NCBI RefSeq assembly: GCF_000972495.1
Contig: NZ_LATM01000020.1
Span: forward strand, 22,639 to 86,638
Direction: 5' to 3'
Origin: Hymenobacter terrenus
Lineage (GTDB): Bacteria > Bacteroidota > Bacteroidia > Cytophagales > Hymenobacteraceae
DNA length: 64,000 nucleotides
Shown here: piece after piece, positions 33,706 through 43,076 of the stretch
Numbering within the stretch: the stretch's first letter is position 1
How the letters are laid out: every line of letters begins with the position of its first letter
Notes under the pieces: model-generated
Seen by the model: only the letters and a program-made list of their open reading frames with translations
Database searches by the model: none
Told to the model about the DNA's origin: nothing
Position numbers and translations under genes: made by a program

Positions 33706-34628
33706 CTGCCCCGCTCGCCGTCGGCTACGCCCTCGACCTACTGCTAGCCGACCCCGAAGACTGGCCCCACCCGGTGCGCACCTACGGCGCGCTCATCGTC
33801 GCCGGGGAGCGCCGCCTGAACCACGGCCCGTACCGTTTTGCCAAGGGTGCGCTGTTGGCTGGCGGGTTGGTGAGTGGCACGTTTGCCGCTTTCCAGCTGC
33901 TGGATAAGGTTCTGCGGTACCTGCCACCCATTGCGGCGGTGGCCGCCAACAGCGCGTGGGTGTTCTACGGGCTGGCCAATACCGGGCTGGTACGCGAAGG
34001 CCGGGCAGTGTTCGACGTGCTCGAACGTGAGGGTCTGGAAGCCGGCCGTCGGCAACTGGCCCGCATCGTGGGGCGCGACACGGCCCAGCTCGACGCCCAG
34101 CAAATTCGCACCGCCGTGCTCGAAAGCCTAGCCGAAAACCTCAGCGACGGCGTGGTGGCGCCCCTGTTGTACTACGCGCTGACGGGCGTGCCAGGGCTGA
34201 TGGCCTACAAAATGGTGAACACCCTCGACTCGATGGTGGGCTACCGCAACGCGCGTTACGAGCAATTTGGCAAGTTCGCGGCCCGCCTCGATGACGTGGC
34301 CAACCTGGTACCGGCTCGCCTCACCGCCGGCTTACTGGCGGGCTTGGGTGGCAGCTGGCGCAGCTTTCGGTTTATCTATAAGTATGGCAACCAGCACAAA
34401 AGTCCCAATGCAGGCTACCCCGAAGCCGCTCTCGCCGGCGTGCTCGACTGCCGCTTCGGCGGCCCCAATTACTACCATGGCCAGCTTGTGTCCAAACCCT
34501 ACATCGGCAATAACCCACGGCCAATTGAGCATGCCGAAATCAACCGCGTGGCTGGCTTCAACCACGCCGTTTGCGCGATAGTAGTAGCGGGGGTTTTAGG
34601 ACTGCTGTGGTGGCGGGAGCACCGGTGA
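33684..34628 (+). CDS. cbiB: Adenosylcobinamide-phosphate synthase
   Basis: A 314-residue integral membrane enzyme (CbiB; CobD in Pseudomonas naming) that joins aminopropanol phosphate to adenosylcobyric acid. The N-terminus AVGYALDLLLADPEDWPHPVR is the family signature, followed by several membrane helices and DGVVAPLLYYALTGVPGLMA and MVNTLDSMVGYRN. It overlaps the end of cobD by 22 bases, so translation is probably coupled. Its 3' end overlaps the convergent cbiA by 33 bases. Fully typical. Confidence 0.94.
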   Translation: MDRFARLAAPLAVGYALDLLLADPEDWPHPVRTYGALIVAGERRLNHGPYRFAKGALLAGGLVSGTFAAFQLLDKVLRYLPPIAAVAANSAWVFYGLANTGLVREGRAVFDVLEREGLEAGRRQLARIVGRDTAQLDAQQIRTAVLESLAENLSDGVVAPLLYYALTGVPGLMAYKMVNTLDSMVGYRNARYEQFGKFAARLDDVANLVPARLTAGLLAGLGGSWRSFRFIYKYGNQHKSPNAGYPEAALAGVLDCRFGGPNYYHGQLVSKPYIGNNPRPIEHAEINRVAGFNHAVCAIVVAGVLGLLWWREHR

Positions 34629-35960
34629 GCTGGTACTCAGCAAATGTTCAATAAACACTGGATTCTCACCCCAGTACACGTGCACGTAGGAAGCCCAGAC
34701 ATTACCCTGCCGGTACAGCTCCACAGGTACCGCCACACCTTTAGCATTGGTAATCTGGGCTGATGCGGGCGTGAGGCCGTGGTCGTCTAATTGGGAGTAG
34801 TGGAACTCATGGCCCTTAATAGTTAGCCCATTCCACGCAAGCTGGCGGTAGCCCAGGGTCATTTTAGCGTTTGTCATGTAAGTAGTGCAAGGCAGCACTC
34901 CCGCCATTGCAAAGGTCCGGCCCTGGGCGTCAACCACATCACGCCCCAGATACATAAGCCCGCCGCACTCGGCATAAGCAGCACCACCATTCAGGCAGTA
35001 CTCGGCCACGCTGGCGCGCATGGCTGTATTGCCGCTGAGAGCCGCGGCGAAGAGCTCCGGGTAACCGCCGGGCAGGTACAGAAAATCCGTGCCAGTAGGT
35101 AGCGCCGCATCGGTCAGTGGGCTGAAGTAAAGGACTTCACCGAACTGGGCCAGAGCCTGCAAATTTTGATGATAGGTGAACGTGAACGCCGCATCGCGGG
35201 CGACGGCGATATACCGGCGTGGCCCGGAGCTTATTGCCTCGGGTGAAGGCGCAGTGGGGACCGGCACGGCCGTACGCGTCACTTCCAGCAGCCGCTCAAT
35301 GTCGACGGTTTGGGGCAAGGCGTCGGCCAGAGCTTCTACGATGGTTTCGTATTGTAGCTCGGCGTCGATGGACAGGCCCAGGTGGCGCGAGGGAATGGTA
35401 AAGGCAGGGTTATTTGGCAGATAGCCCAAAGCTTCCACGCCCACGTCGGCGCAGGCTTCGCGCAGGAAGTGATAGTGCGAGGCAGTGTTTACAAAGTTGA
35501 AAATGGCACCGACCAACCGGATGCCGGGATAAAAATTCTTGAACCCAAATAGTAACGGGGCCACAGAGTAGGCCATAGCCTTGGCATTGACAACCAGAAT
35601 GACCGGGATGCCGAGCTGCTCGGCCACGTCGGCGGCGCTACCCTGCATACGGTCAGCCCCATCGAACAAGCCCATCACACCCTCCACCACGGCCACGTCG
35701 GCGGAGGCAGCGTAGCGGGCGTAAGTAGCTTGGGCGTGCTCCACCGAAGCCATGAACAAGTCGAGGTTGAGGCTGGGCCGACCAGCCGCTTGGGTATGGT
35801 GGTGGGTATCAAGGTAGTCGGGGCCACACTTGAAGGGCTGCACTATCAGTCCGCGCCGGGCCAGGGTGCGCAGCAGTCCCAGCGTGAGGGTAGTTTTGCC
35901 GTTGCCGCTGGCTGGGGCGGCCAGCAGGAATTGGGACTTGATAGCGGGCGAAGCAAACAT
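34596..35960 (-). CDS. cbiA: Cobyrinate a,c-diamide synthase
   Basis: A 454-residue glutamine amidotransferase (CbiA/CobB) that amidates the a and c side chains of cobyrinate. The N-terminal P-loop domain has LLAAPASGNGKTT and PFKCGPDYLDTHHHT, plus VVEGVMGLFDGADRM. The C-terminal amidotransferase domain has LYLPGGYPELFAA, GGAAYAECGGLMYLGR and the final histidine region YVHVYWGENP. The ATG at 35960 fits the family; a frame extension upstream is a shadow. It runs opposite to the surrounding cob genes and its end overlaps cbiB by 33 bases tail to tail. Its presence implies that cobyrinate is available, although early ring genes are not in the window. Confidence 0.95.
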   Translation of the reverse strand: MFASPAIKSQFLLAAPASGNGKTTLTLGLLRTLARRGLIVQPFKCGPDYLDTHHHTQAAGRPSLNLDLFMASVEHAQATYARYAASADVAVVEGVMGLFDGADRMQGSAADVAEQLGIPVILVVNAKAMAYSVAPLLFGFKNFYPGIRLVGAIFNFVNTASHYHFLREACADVGVEALGYLPNNPAFTIPSRHLGLSIDAELQYETIVEALADALPQTVDIERLLEVTRTAVPVPTAPSPEAISSGPRRYIAVARDAAFTFTYHQNLQALAQFGEVLYFSPLTDAALPTGTDFLYLPGGYPELFAAALSGNTAMRASVAEYCLNGGAAYAECGGLMYLGRDVVDAQGRTFAMAGVLPCTTYMTNAKMTLGYRQLAWNGLTIKGHEFHYSQLDDHGLTPASAQITNAKGVAVPVELYRQGNVWASYVHVYWGENPVFIEHLLSTSSPVLPPPQQS

Positions 35961-35989
35961 GAGCGAAGAAATAGTGAACCAGTAAAGCG

Positions 35990-35997
35990 TAGTTTTG
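35990..35997 (+). promoter_or_regulatory. -7 box for the small ATPase gene
   Basis: TAGTTTTG, matching TAnnTTTG, 42 bases before the ATG at 36039. It lies between divergent cbiA and the ATPase gene. Confidence 0.45.
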
Positions 35998-36038
35998 GGC
36001 GAGTAGCGGCTTATTAGCCGCCTAGCTTTTCGCAAAAA

Positions 36039-36572
36039 ATGCCCCTTTACGTGATTTCGGGCGGCCCTGGAGCCGGCAAAACTACACTGCTGGCGGCCTT
36101 GTGCCGGGTCGGCTTCGCAGGGGCTGAGGAAGTATCGCGCCAACTCATTCGGGAGCAGGTGGCGCTCGGCAGCGGCGTGGTGCCGTGGCAGGACCTGGGG
36201 GGCTTCGCTGAGCTGACCCTGGCCCGCATGGTGGCCCAGCACGAGGCCGCCAGCCGGCGCGACGACATCACATTTTTCGACCGTGGCATTCCCGATATTA
36301 TTGCCTATCTGGAAGTTGCGGGCCTGCCTGTGCCGCAGGCTTACGTCGCAGCCGCAGCCGCACATCCTTACCAGAATCCGGTGCTACTGGCGCCACCCTG
36401 GGCCGAAATCTACGAGAACGACGCGGAGCGCTGGCAGACATTTGCCGAAGCCGAAGCCTTGTACCAAGCTCTGCGGCGCACCTACCAACGGTTGGGCTTT
36501 GCGGTGCTCGAATTGCCTAAAACCACAGTGGCGGCGCGGGTTGATTTCGTGCGGGCAGCGGTGGCAATGTAA
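36039..36572 (+). CDS. AAA_28-type P-loop ATPase in the cobalamin locus
   Basis: A 177-residue P-loop protein: Walker A SGGPGAGKTTLL near residue 7, and FFDRGIPDIIAYLE, the pattern of the AAA_28 family (small predicted ATPases or kinases). Its biochemical role is not known to me. It is found beside cobalamin genes in other Bacteroidota. It stands between divergent cbiA and the riboswitch-controlled transport operon, and has its own -7 box at 35990-35997. Complete, no signal peptide, no unusual features. A link to B12 is inferred only from position. Confidence 0.8.
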   Translation: MPLYVISGGPGAGKTTLLAALCRVGFAGAEEVSRQLIREQVALGSGVVPWQDLGGFAELTLARMVAQHEAASRRDDITFFDRGIPDIIAYLEVAGLPVPQAYVAAAAAHPYQNPVLLAPPWAEIYENDAERWQTFAEAEALYQALRRTYQRLGFAVLELPKTTVAARVDFVRAAVAM

Positions 36573-36613
36573 TGGAGGGATGATGCTTCTGGTCAGTGGC
36601 CAACATTTTTGCC

Positions 36614-36621
36614 TACCTTTG
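36614..36621 (+). promoter_or_regulatory. -7 box ahead of the cobalamin riboswitch
   Basis: TACCTTTG, an exact TAnnTTTG, just upstream of the riboswitch. Transcription would begin near 36628 and include the entire aptamer. Confidence 0.55.
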
Positions 36622-36644
36622 CCGCAGCAATTGGTAGTCGTTTC

Positions 36645-36812
36645 CGCGGTGCGGGGCGACTTTAAAAGGGAATCCGGTGTGAATCCGGGACAGTCTCCGC
36701 TGCTGTAACCCCCTCCAAAAGCCGGCTGATACATGGCGCCACTGTTCCCGCGGGAATGGGAAGGCCATCAGCCGGTGGGGGAAGTCAGAAGACCTGCCGC
36801 TTGCTTCATTCA
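36645..36812 (+). promoter_or_regulatory. Cobalamin riboswitch
   Basis: Conserved elements appear in order: AAAAGGGAATCCGGTG, GAATCCGGGACAGTCTC, the CGCTGCTGTAACCCC loop, a peripheral stem GCCGGCTGAT (36720-36729) pairing with ATCAGCCGGT (36768-36777), and the B12 box AGTCAGAAGACCTGCC at 36783-36798. CTGCCG (36794-36799) can alternatively pair with CGGCAG (36824-36829), just before the btuF start, which would be a plausible switch for translation. The operon that follows holds B12 uptake and nucleotide-loop genes, which fits repression by adenosylcobalamin. Confidence 0.92.
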
Positions 36813-36845
36813 GTCACAGCTTTCGGCAGAAAGGCTCGTTGTACC

Positions 36846-38063
36846 ATGCCCCAATCCTCGCTTTCCCCCGGCCGTGCCGGTGGCGCACCCCCGTTTTTTC
36901 TGATCTGTCGCGGCTTGGCGCTGATTGGCTTGCTCCTGGCAAGTCCCTGGCTGAGCTTAGCCCAAGTGGCCGCCACCAAAACCGTTATCCCTAAAACGGT
37001 GACGGCTACCCGCGGCCGAACCACGGTTGACTTTGCTAAGGGCTTCACCATCAATTATGTAGGCAAGTGCAAATTAGTCACTATCCTAAGCCCATTTGAG
37101 CAGAAAACCACGGCCACCCGCTACCTGCTGGTGCCCCGCGGCATGGCTCGCCCGGCCGGCTACGCCGATGCTACCCTTATTGAAATCCCCATTCGCAGCT
37201 TGGTTGGGCTTTCGTCGATGCACGTGGCGTTGGCCGATTTCCTCGGAGCTGCCGATTTGGTAGTGGGGCTCGGTGATTTTAAATACGCCTCGGCCTTACG
37301 GGTGCGGCAACGCATCACGGAGGGCAAGATTTTCGAAGTGGGCCAGGGCAAGGAACTTAATAATGAGCTGCTTATCGCCCAGCATCCCGACTTGGTGATG
37401 AGCACCGGCTGGCCCGGCGAAAACCTTACCCGTTTCCAGACGCTTGCTGCGGGCGGCGTACCGGTGATGATGAATTCGGAGTGGGTAGAAACCACGCCCC
37501 TCGCCCGCGCTGAGTGGGTGAAAATCATGGCCGCACTACTCAACAAAGAAGATTTGGTTAATCACAAATTTGGGCAGGTGGTGAGCGATTACCAGCGCCT
37601 GGCGGCACTAGGCCACAAGGCCACCAAACGGCCCAAAGTGGTGGTGGGCCTGCCCTTCAAAGATGTGTGGTACGTGCCCGATACCGATAGCTACCTGGCC
37701 CAGTTCCTGCGCGACGCAGGCACTACCTACGCCTGGGATAAGACGAAGGCTCCGCAGGGCAGTCTCGCGCTGTCGTTTGAAACGGTGGCACCCATAGCGC
37801 TTACCGCTGACTGCTGGCTGCAAACCGGCGCGGCCAACTCCAGGGCGGAAATAGTGGCTCAGGATGCCCGCTATGCCGCGTTCGCTCCTTTCAAAAGCGG
37901 ACGGGTATACAATAACAATCGCCGCACTAACGCTCAGGGCTCCAACGACTACTGGGAATCTGGCGCGGTACGGCCTGACTTGGTGCTGGCCGACATGATT
38001 AAGATTCTGCACCCCGAGCTCCTGCCCACTTGGCGGCTCTACTATTACCGGCAGCTGAAGTGA
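36846..38063 (+). CDS. btuF: B12/cobinamide ABC transporter substrate-binding protein
   Basis: A 405-residue periplasmic binding protein of the BtuF/FhuD family with signal peptide (LALIGLLLASPWLSLAQV). Family motifs are PRGMARPAGYADATLIEIP, SSMHVALADFLGAADLVVG, NNELLIAQHPDLVMSTGWP, LARAEWVKIMAALLN and a C-terminal AVRPDLVLADMIKILHPE. It delivers cobalamin or cobinamide to BtuC. The ATG at 36846 is favoured; an in-frame start at 36756 is inside the riboswitch. The stop overlaps the likely start of btuC (GTGA). First gene of the riboswitch operon. Confidence 0.9.
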   Translation: MPQSSLSPGRAGGAPPFFLICRGLALIGLLLASPWLSLAQVAATKTVIPKTVTATRGRTTVDFAKGFTINYVGKCKLVTILSPFEQKTTATRYLLVPRGMARPAGYADATLIEIPIRSLVGLSSMHVALADFLGAADLVVGLGDFKYASALRVRQRITEGKIFEVGQGKELNNELLIAQHPDLVMSTGWPGENLTRFQTLAAGGVPVMMNSEWVETTPLARAEWVKIMAALLNKEDLVNHKFGQVVSDYQRLAALGHKATKRPKVVVGLPFKDVWYVPDTDSYLAQFLRDAGTTYAWDKTKAPQGSLALSFETVAPIALTADCWLQTGAANSRAEIVAQDARYAAFAPFKSGRVYNNNRRTNAQGSNDYWESGAVRPDLVLADMIKILHPELLPTWRLYYYRQLK

Positions 38064-39145
38064 GCACGCCCACCCTAGTGGCCGCGCCCCGGCTTGAGCC
38101 GGCAAGCCGGCAGCGCCTCGCTTGGCTAGTGGCCTTAGTGGGGCTGGTAGCCTTTGGCTTCGTGCTCGATATTGCTCTGGGCCCGGTGCGTATTCCGGTG
38201 CTGATGGTGGTCAAAATTCTATTTGGCCAAGCTACTGACTCACCAGCTTGGGCGTTCATTGTGCGGCAGATTCGCCTTCCCAAGGCCTTGACGGCGTTGG
38301 TAGCAGGCAGTGGATTGGCCGTCAGCGGTTTGCAGATGCAGACACTGTTCCGCAACCCCTTGGCGGGGCCTTCGGCGCTGGGCCTCACGGCGGGTGCGGG
38401 GCTAGGCGTGGCCGTAGTAATGTTGGCTAGCGGCAGCGCGGCGGGCGGTTTTGCCATCCGGGCCCTGGGCGTAGGCGGCAGTTGGGCGCTGGTGCTGGCC
38501 GCCACCATCGGCGCTGCTCTGGTCATGGCTCTGGTACTGGCTCTCTCGGCCCGGGTGCGTGACAATGTGGTGCTACTCATCGTGGGGCTGATGATTGCTA
38601 GCGTGACCGGCGCCATTGTCAGCTTGTGGCAGTATTTCAGCGCACCAGAGCAGATTCAAGAGTACTTACTCTGGACTTTTGGCTCCGTAGGCGGGGTAGT
38701 GGGCAGCCACTTGGTGGTGCTGGCGGCCGTAGTGGGTGTGGGGTTGGCACTGGCTTTCGCCTCGGCCAAACCGCTAAATGCCCTGCTGCTAGGGGAGAAC
38801 TATGCCCGCAGTATGGGGCTTTCGGTGGGCCGGGCGCGCACGCTGATTATTGCCAGTACCAGCCTATTAGCGGGAGCCATCACGGCGTTTTGCGGGCCCA
38901 TTGGCTTCATTGGCATTGCCGTGCCGCACCTCACGCGCGGCCTGCTGCGCACCGCTGACCACCGCGTGCTGCTGCCCGGCACCTGCCTGGCGGGGGCCGC
39001 TCTCACCCTGGGCTGCGACTGCCTGGCCCAACTGCCTGGTAGCCAAACCCCACTGCCTTTGAGCGTAGTGACTTCGTTACTCGGGGCACCGGTGGTGCTG
39101 TGGGTGGTACTGCGCCGCCAGAACATTCGCTCCTCTTTTTCCTAA
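38060..39145 (+). CDS. btuC: B12 ABC transporter permease (FecCD family)
   Basis: A 361-residue permease of the BtuC/FecCD family with about ten hydrophobic segments. Hallmarks are RIPVLMVVKILFG, RQIRLPKALTALVAGSGLA, QTLFRNPLAGPSALGL, GENYARSMGLSVGRAR, and CGPIGFIGIAVPHLTRGLL, the cytoplasmic loop contacted by the ATPase. A GTG at 38060 overlaps the btuF stop (GTGA), so coupling is likely; an ATG at 38030 inside btuF is possible but less natural. Forms the B12 importer with btuF and btuD. Confidence 0.92.
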   Translation: MSTPTLVAAPRLEPASRQRLAWLVALVGLVAFGFVLDIALGPVRIPVLMVVKILFGQATDSPAWAFIVRQIRLPKALTALVAGSGLAVSGLQMQTLFRNPLAGPSALGLTAGAGLGVAVVMLASGSAAGGFAIRALGVGGSWALVLAATIGAALVMALVLALSARVRDNVVLLIVGLMIASVTGAIVSLWQYFSAPEQIQEYLLWTFGSVGGVVGSHLVVLAAVVGVGLALAFASAKPLNALLLGENYARSMGLSVGRARTLIIASTSLLAGAITAFCGPIGFIGIAVPHLTRGLLRTADHRVLLPGTCLAGAALTLGCDCLAQLPGSQTPLPLSVVTSLLGAPVVLWVVLRRQNIRSSFS

Positions 39146-39150
39146 GTCTG

Positions 39151-40188
39151 ATGTCGACGCTCAAGCCCTTGCTGACCGCCGAAGACCTGACGGTGGGCTA
39201 TTTCAGCAGTAAAAAAACGCCCCGGCCGGTGGCCCAGCCTGTACGCCTGGCCCTATGGCCCGGCGAGCTGGTATGCTTGCTCGGACCCAATGGCGCCGGC
39301 AAATCAACTCTGTTGCGCACGCTGGCCGGCTTGCAGCCCCCGCTCAGCGGCCGGCTCAACCTCGGCGGGGCGGCCCTGGCAGGGCTGAGCGCGGCTGAGC
39401 GCGCCCGCCAGCTCAGCATCGTGCTCACCGACCGGGTGGATGCCGGCAACCTGACCGTGCAAGAGCTGGTGAGCCTGGGCCGCCACCCCCACACCGGCTG
39501 GCTGGGCAGCCTCTCGGCCCACGACGAAGCCCAGGTACAAGCCGCGCTGACGGCCACTGGCACCAGTAGTTTTGCCCAACGCCCGGTGGGTGAGTTGAGC
39601 GATGGCGAGCGGCAGAAGGTGTTGCTGGCCCGCGCCATTGCCCAGGATACGCCCATCGTGCTGCTCGACGAGCCTACCGCTCACCTTGACCTGCCTAACC
39701 GCGTGGCCCTCATGCGCCTACTGCACCGTTTGGCCCGTCAAACCGGCAAGGCCATTCTACTGTCCACCCACGAGTTGGACCTCGCCTTGCAGGCTGCCGA
39801 CCGGGTCTGGCTCCTCCCCGCTGATGGAGTACTGCACACCGGCACCCCCGAAGACCTGGTACTGAGCGGGGAGTTCGCGGCGGCTTTTGCACGGGAGGGT
39901 CTAGCCTTCGACCCGGCTACCGGCACCTTCGCTCTGCACGCGCCCATGGGCCCGGCCGTGCAGCTGATGGGGGACGGGGCTACGGCCTTCTGGACGCGCC
40001 GGGCCCTAGAGCGCGAGGGCTTCGTGCCCACCGCTGGCCCCGCGGCTCTGCGCGTGACCGCGCCCAGCCCTCCCAAAACCAGCCAGTGGATCAGCCACGC
40101 CCCCGGTCACCCCGCTCAGTACCACAAAACAATAGAAGAACTACTCCGCACACTACGGCTCACTTTTGATAATACTCCCTTGGCTTAA
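39151..40188 (+). CDS. btuD: B12 ABC transporter ATPase with C-terminal extension
   Basis: A 345-residue ABC ATPase. It has Walker A GPNGAGKSTLL, Q-loop region, the signature LSDGERQKVLLARA, and Walker B VLLDEPTAHLD. The core ends near residue 240. The last 100 residues form an extra domain (FAREGLAFDPATGTFALHAP, AFWTRRALEREGFVP, LRVTAPSPPKTSQWISH) not needed for the ATPase and seen in some Bacteroidota iron-type transporters; its role is unknown. The ATG at 39151 lies 5 bases after the btuC stop. It powers the importer. Confidence 0.92.
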   Translation: MSTLKPLLTAEDLTVGYFSSKKTPRPVAQPVRLALWPGELVCLLGPNGAGKSTLLRTLAGLQPPLSGRLNLGGAALAGLSAAERARQLSIVLTDRVDAGNLTVQELVSLGRHPHTGWLGSLSAHDEAQVQAALTATGTSSFAQRPVGELSDGERQKVLLARAIAQDTPIVLLDEPTAHLDLPNRVALMRLLHRLARQTGKAILLSTHELDLALQAADRVWLLPADGVLHTGTPEDLVLSGEFAAAFAREGLAFDPATGTFALHAPMGPAVQLMGDGATAFWTRRALEREGFVPTAGPAALRVTAPSPPKTSQWISHAPGHPAQYHKTIEELLRTLRLTFDNTPLA

Positions 40189-40241
40189 AGTCCAGCATTA
40201 AGCTGTATCAAATCCCCTTTTTAATAACTATCTCACAACCC

Positions 40242-42473
40242 ATGAAAACACATTCTCTACATCGATACGCTAATGACCATCAATTCAAGTTATCGGTAGT
40301 GCTGGCCTCTTTATTGCTGACTGGCACTGGGCTCGGAGCTCAAGCCCAGGCGCCAGTCGATACTCTTAAGCGTCAGAATCTCAACGAGGTGGTAGTGACT
40401 GCTACTCGCTCTCCTATCGAGCGTAGCAAGGTGCCGCAGCAAATCCAGATTATCAGCCAGAAGGACATTCAACAAACTCCGGCCCAGGAGTTTACCGATG
40501 TACTGAAGAAGAATACGTCGGTTGACATTGTACAGTACCCGAGCTTGCTGGCGGGCGTGGGCATCCGTGGCTTCCGACCCCAGACTGGCGGCCTCAATCA
40601 GCGCGCCCTGCTACTGGTGGATGGGCGTCCGGCTGGCACCAGCAACCTGGCCACGCTCGACCTAGGCAGCGTGGAACAGGTGGAGGTGCTGAAGGGGCCA
40701 GCCTCGGCACTCTACGGCTCACAAGCTATGGGCGGTGTAGTTAATATATTGAGCCGTAAGTCGCGCGGGGCGGTGCGCTCGTCGCTGTTTGCTGAATATG
40801 GCAGCTACCAGACGTTTAAGTTTGGTGGCGCTACGGGTGGCAACATCACTCGCAACCTGGATTTTGATTTGTCGTTTGCGCAGTTCGACCGGGCGGCCGA
40901 CTACAAGTTGGGCGGGGGCGGCATATTCCGCCGCTGGCTCGATGGCGGCAGCGCCACCAAAACCTATACCAACCAAACCCTAGCTGACAGTACCGCCCAG
41001 ACCGACGATAAACGCGCCGATGGCCGGCCTCGCACCTTCACCAAGCTTAACTACTACTCAAGTGCCTTGCGGCTGGGCTACCAGCTAGGTAAGCATTGGC
41101 GCGTAGACGTGCGCGGCGAGCGGTTCCTGGCCCGCAACGTGCAGTCCCCTAATGATGTTGTCTACGGCGACCTGCGATACAGCACCAAAGACATTGAGCG
41201 CCAAAACCTCGACCTGAGCGTGACCGGTGACTACGAGCGTCATCAGCTTTTTGTGCGCGGCTATACGTCGAAAGAAAATAACAACAATAACAACCTCTTC
41301 AGCGGCAATACACCCATTGCGCCCTACCGCTCATTCCAGAGTCAGTACTTATGGAAAGGCCTTCAGGCCAAAGACGTTATCAAACTGGGTAACCAGAGCA
41401 TTACCGTCGGTATCGACCGCAACGAAGCTACCAGCAACTCGCAGAGCTTCAACGCAACCGGAGCCAATACCGCTCCCTTCAACCCCAACTACGAACTGAG
41501 CACGACCGGCATTTACGCCCAAGCTCAGTTGAACTTGTTGCAGGACCGGCTGATTATTACGCCCGGTGCTCGCTACGATTTCATTACCTACAACGTGAAA
41601 CAGACTGACCTGCTCACGACCTTCACGCCGGGCAAAACGACCAATCCTTTCTTCAGCCCCAGCCTGGGCACCCAATACGAGCTAGTGGCAGGGCTGCGTT
41701 TGCACGGCACCATCGGCCGCGCCTACGTAACGCCCGATGCCTACAACGTGGCGGGCTACTCCCAAACCTCGCCCACGAGTGCCAATAAAGTATCTATCAT
41801 CCAGGGCAACCCGAACCTGAAAAACGAAAGCAGCGTGACCTGGGACGCCGGCCTGCGCTTTGCCCGACCCACCAGCGGCTTCTCGGCCGACGTGACCTAC
41901 TTCGCCACCAAGGTGAAAGACCGCATCACCACCCGCACCACCAACCCGGTGGGCGAAACCACCCCCCAGGGTTACAGCGTGGCTTCGCGCACCACCTACG
42001 TCAATGCTAACGACAGTCGGATTCAGGGCCTGGAAGCCGAAGCGGGCTATGATTTCGGCGTGCTGGTCGAAAATCGCTACTCGCTTCGGGTATTTGCCGG
42101 CGGCACTACCCTATTTCAGGCCGAAGACATCACTAACAGCGCCGATGGCTCACAAACCAGCCGCGCCATTTATAATGTGGCCAAGCTTAGCGGCAACTAC
42201 GGTGTGGCATTCGATAACAACCACGGCCTGCGCGCCCGCCTGAACGGCCACTACGTGGGCACTCGTAAAGACACTGACTTCACGGATATTAAATCCCCGC
42301 AAATTGACTATCCGCGCTACATGACCCTGGATTTTTCGTCCGGTTACACTTTCATAAACAAGCATACTTTCGCAGTGCTGGTAAATAATTTGACCGACGA
42401 AAACTATTACGAGAAGCGTGGCTATAATCTTCCCGGCCGCAATGTATCAGGCCGTTATACGCTCACATTTTAG
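40242..42473 (+). CDS. btuB: TonB-dependent outer-membrane receptor, BtuB-like
   Basis: A 743-residue TonB-dependent receptor. It has a signal peptide (SVVLASLLLTGTGLGAQAQ), a TonB-box-like segment (LNEVVVTATRSPIERSK), the plug motif DVLKKNTSVDIVQYPSLLAG...GIRGFRPQTGG and VEVLKGPASALYGSQAMGG, and a beta-barrel ending in RNVSGRYTLTF with a terminal Phe. Its place in a riboswitch-controlled operon with btuFCD supports cobalamin or cobinamide uptake; the ligand is not proven by sequence. No carboxypeptidase-like SusC domain precedes the plug, so it is not a SusC protein. Confidence 0.9.
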   Translation: MKTHSLHRYANDHQFKLSVVLASLLLTGTGLGAQAQAPVDTLKRQNLNEVVVTATRSPIERSKVPQQIQIISQKDIQQTPAQEFTDVLKKNTSVDIVQYPSLLAGVGIRGFRPQTGGLNQRALLLVDGRPAGTSNLATLDLGSVEQVEVLKGPASALYGSQAMGGVVNILSRKSRGAVRSSLFAEYGSYQTFKFGGATGGNITRNLDFDLSFAQFDRAADYKLGGGGIFRRWLDGGSATKTYTNQTLADSTAQTDDKRADGRPRTFTKLNYYSSALRLGYQLGKHWRVDVRGERFLARNVQSPNDVVYGDLRYSTKDIERQNLDLSVTGDYERHQLFVRGYTSKENNNNNNLFSGNTPIAPYRSFQSQYLWKGLQAKDVIKLGNQSITVGIDRNEATSNSQSFNATGANTAPFNPNYELSTTGIYAQAQLNLLQDRLIITPGARYDFITYNVKQTDLLTTFTPGKTTNPFFSPSLGTQYELVAGLRLHGTIGRAYVTPDAYNVAGYSQTSPTSANKVSIIQGNPNLKNESSVTWDAGLRFARPTSGFSADVTYFATKVKDRITTRTTNPVGETTPQGYSVASRTTYVNANDSRIQGLEAEAGYDFGVLVENRYSLRVFAGGTTLFQAEDITNSADGSQTSRAIYNVAKLSGNYGVAFDNNHGLRARLNGHYVGTRKDTDFTDIKSPQIDYPRYMTLDFSSGYTFINKHTFAVLVNNLTDENYYEKRGYNLPGRNVSGRYTLTF

Positions 42474-42545
42474 CAGTTTTAGGTACCGCCATGCCAGGGT
42501 GTGGTGATTAAAACGCTGCTTCACTCATCCCACCGATTTTCAGCC

Positions 42546-43049
42546 GTGCTCTATTATATCTCCGGCGGGCAGCGCTCGGGCAAAAGCCGCTACGCTCAGA
42601 ACCTCGCCCTACAACTTAGCCCTAACCCCGTGTACCTTGCCACTTCGCGGGCCTGGGACGAAGACCACCGCCAGCGCATTGCCCAGCACGTGACGGACCG
42701 CGACGCTCGCTGGACCACTCTGGAAGAAGAAAAATACCTCAGCCGCCTCGACCTCACTGGCCGCACCGTAGTACTGGACTGCGTGACGCTCTGGCTAACT
42801 AATTTCTTCACGGATTCGGAATACCAAGTGGAAAAAACGCTCCAGCAGACCCGCGACGAATTCGATAAGCTGATGCGGCAGGACTGCACGTTGCTGGTAA
42901 TTTCCAACGAAATCGGGATGGGCCTGCACGCGCCCACTGAGGCCGGCCGCAAGTTCGCAGACCTGCAAGGCTGGGTTAATCAACACATTGCCCAGCGGGC
43001 CGACCGGGCCATTTTCATGGTATCAGGGTTGCCGCTGGCGGTAAAATAA
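42546..43049 (+). CDS. cobU: Adenosylcobinamide kinase/guanylyltransferase
   Basis: A 167-residue bifunctional enzyme (CobU/CobP) that phosphorylates adenosylcobinamide and then attaches GMP. The P-loop is ISGGQRSGKSRYAQ, RAWDEDHRQRIAQH contains the guanylylated histidine region, and VVLDCVTLWLTN and ISNEIGMGLHAP are family motifs. The start is taken as GTG at 42546 (VLYYISGGQRSGKS), because family members begin immediately before the P-loop; a GTG at 42501 adds an atypical tail. It follows btuB by 72 bases. Confidence 0.93.
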   Translation: MLYYISGGQRSGKSRYAQNLALQLSPNPVYLATSRAWDEDHRQRIAQHVTDRDARWTTLEEEKYLSRLDLTGRTVVLDCVTLWLTNFFTDSEYQVEKTLQQTRDEFDKLMRQDCTLLVISNEIGMGLHAPTEAGRKFADLQGWVNQHIAQRADRAIFMVSGLPLAVK

Positions 43050-43076
43050 TCACTTCATTCAAGCCTGTAATCAAGT

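Noticed and set aside
36756..36845. N-terminal extension of btuF
   Set aside because: These codons are the 3' half of the cobalamin riboswitch.
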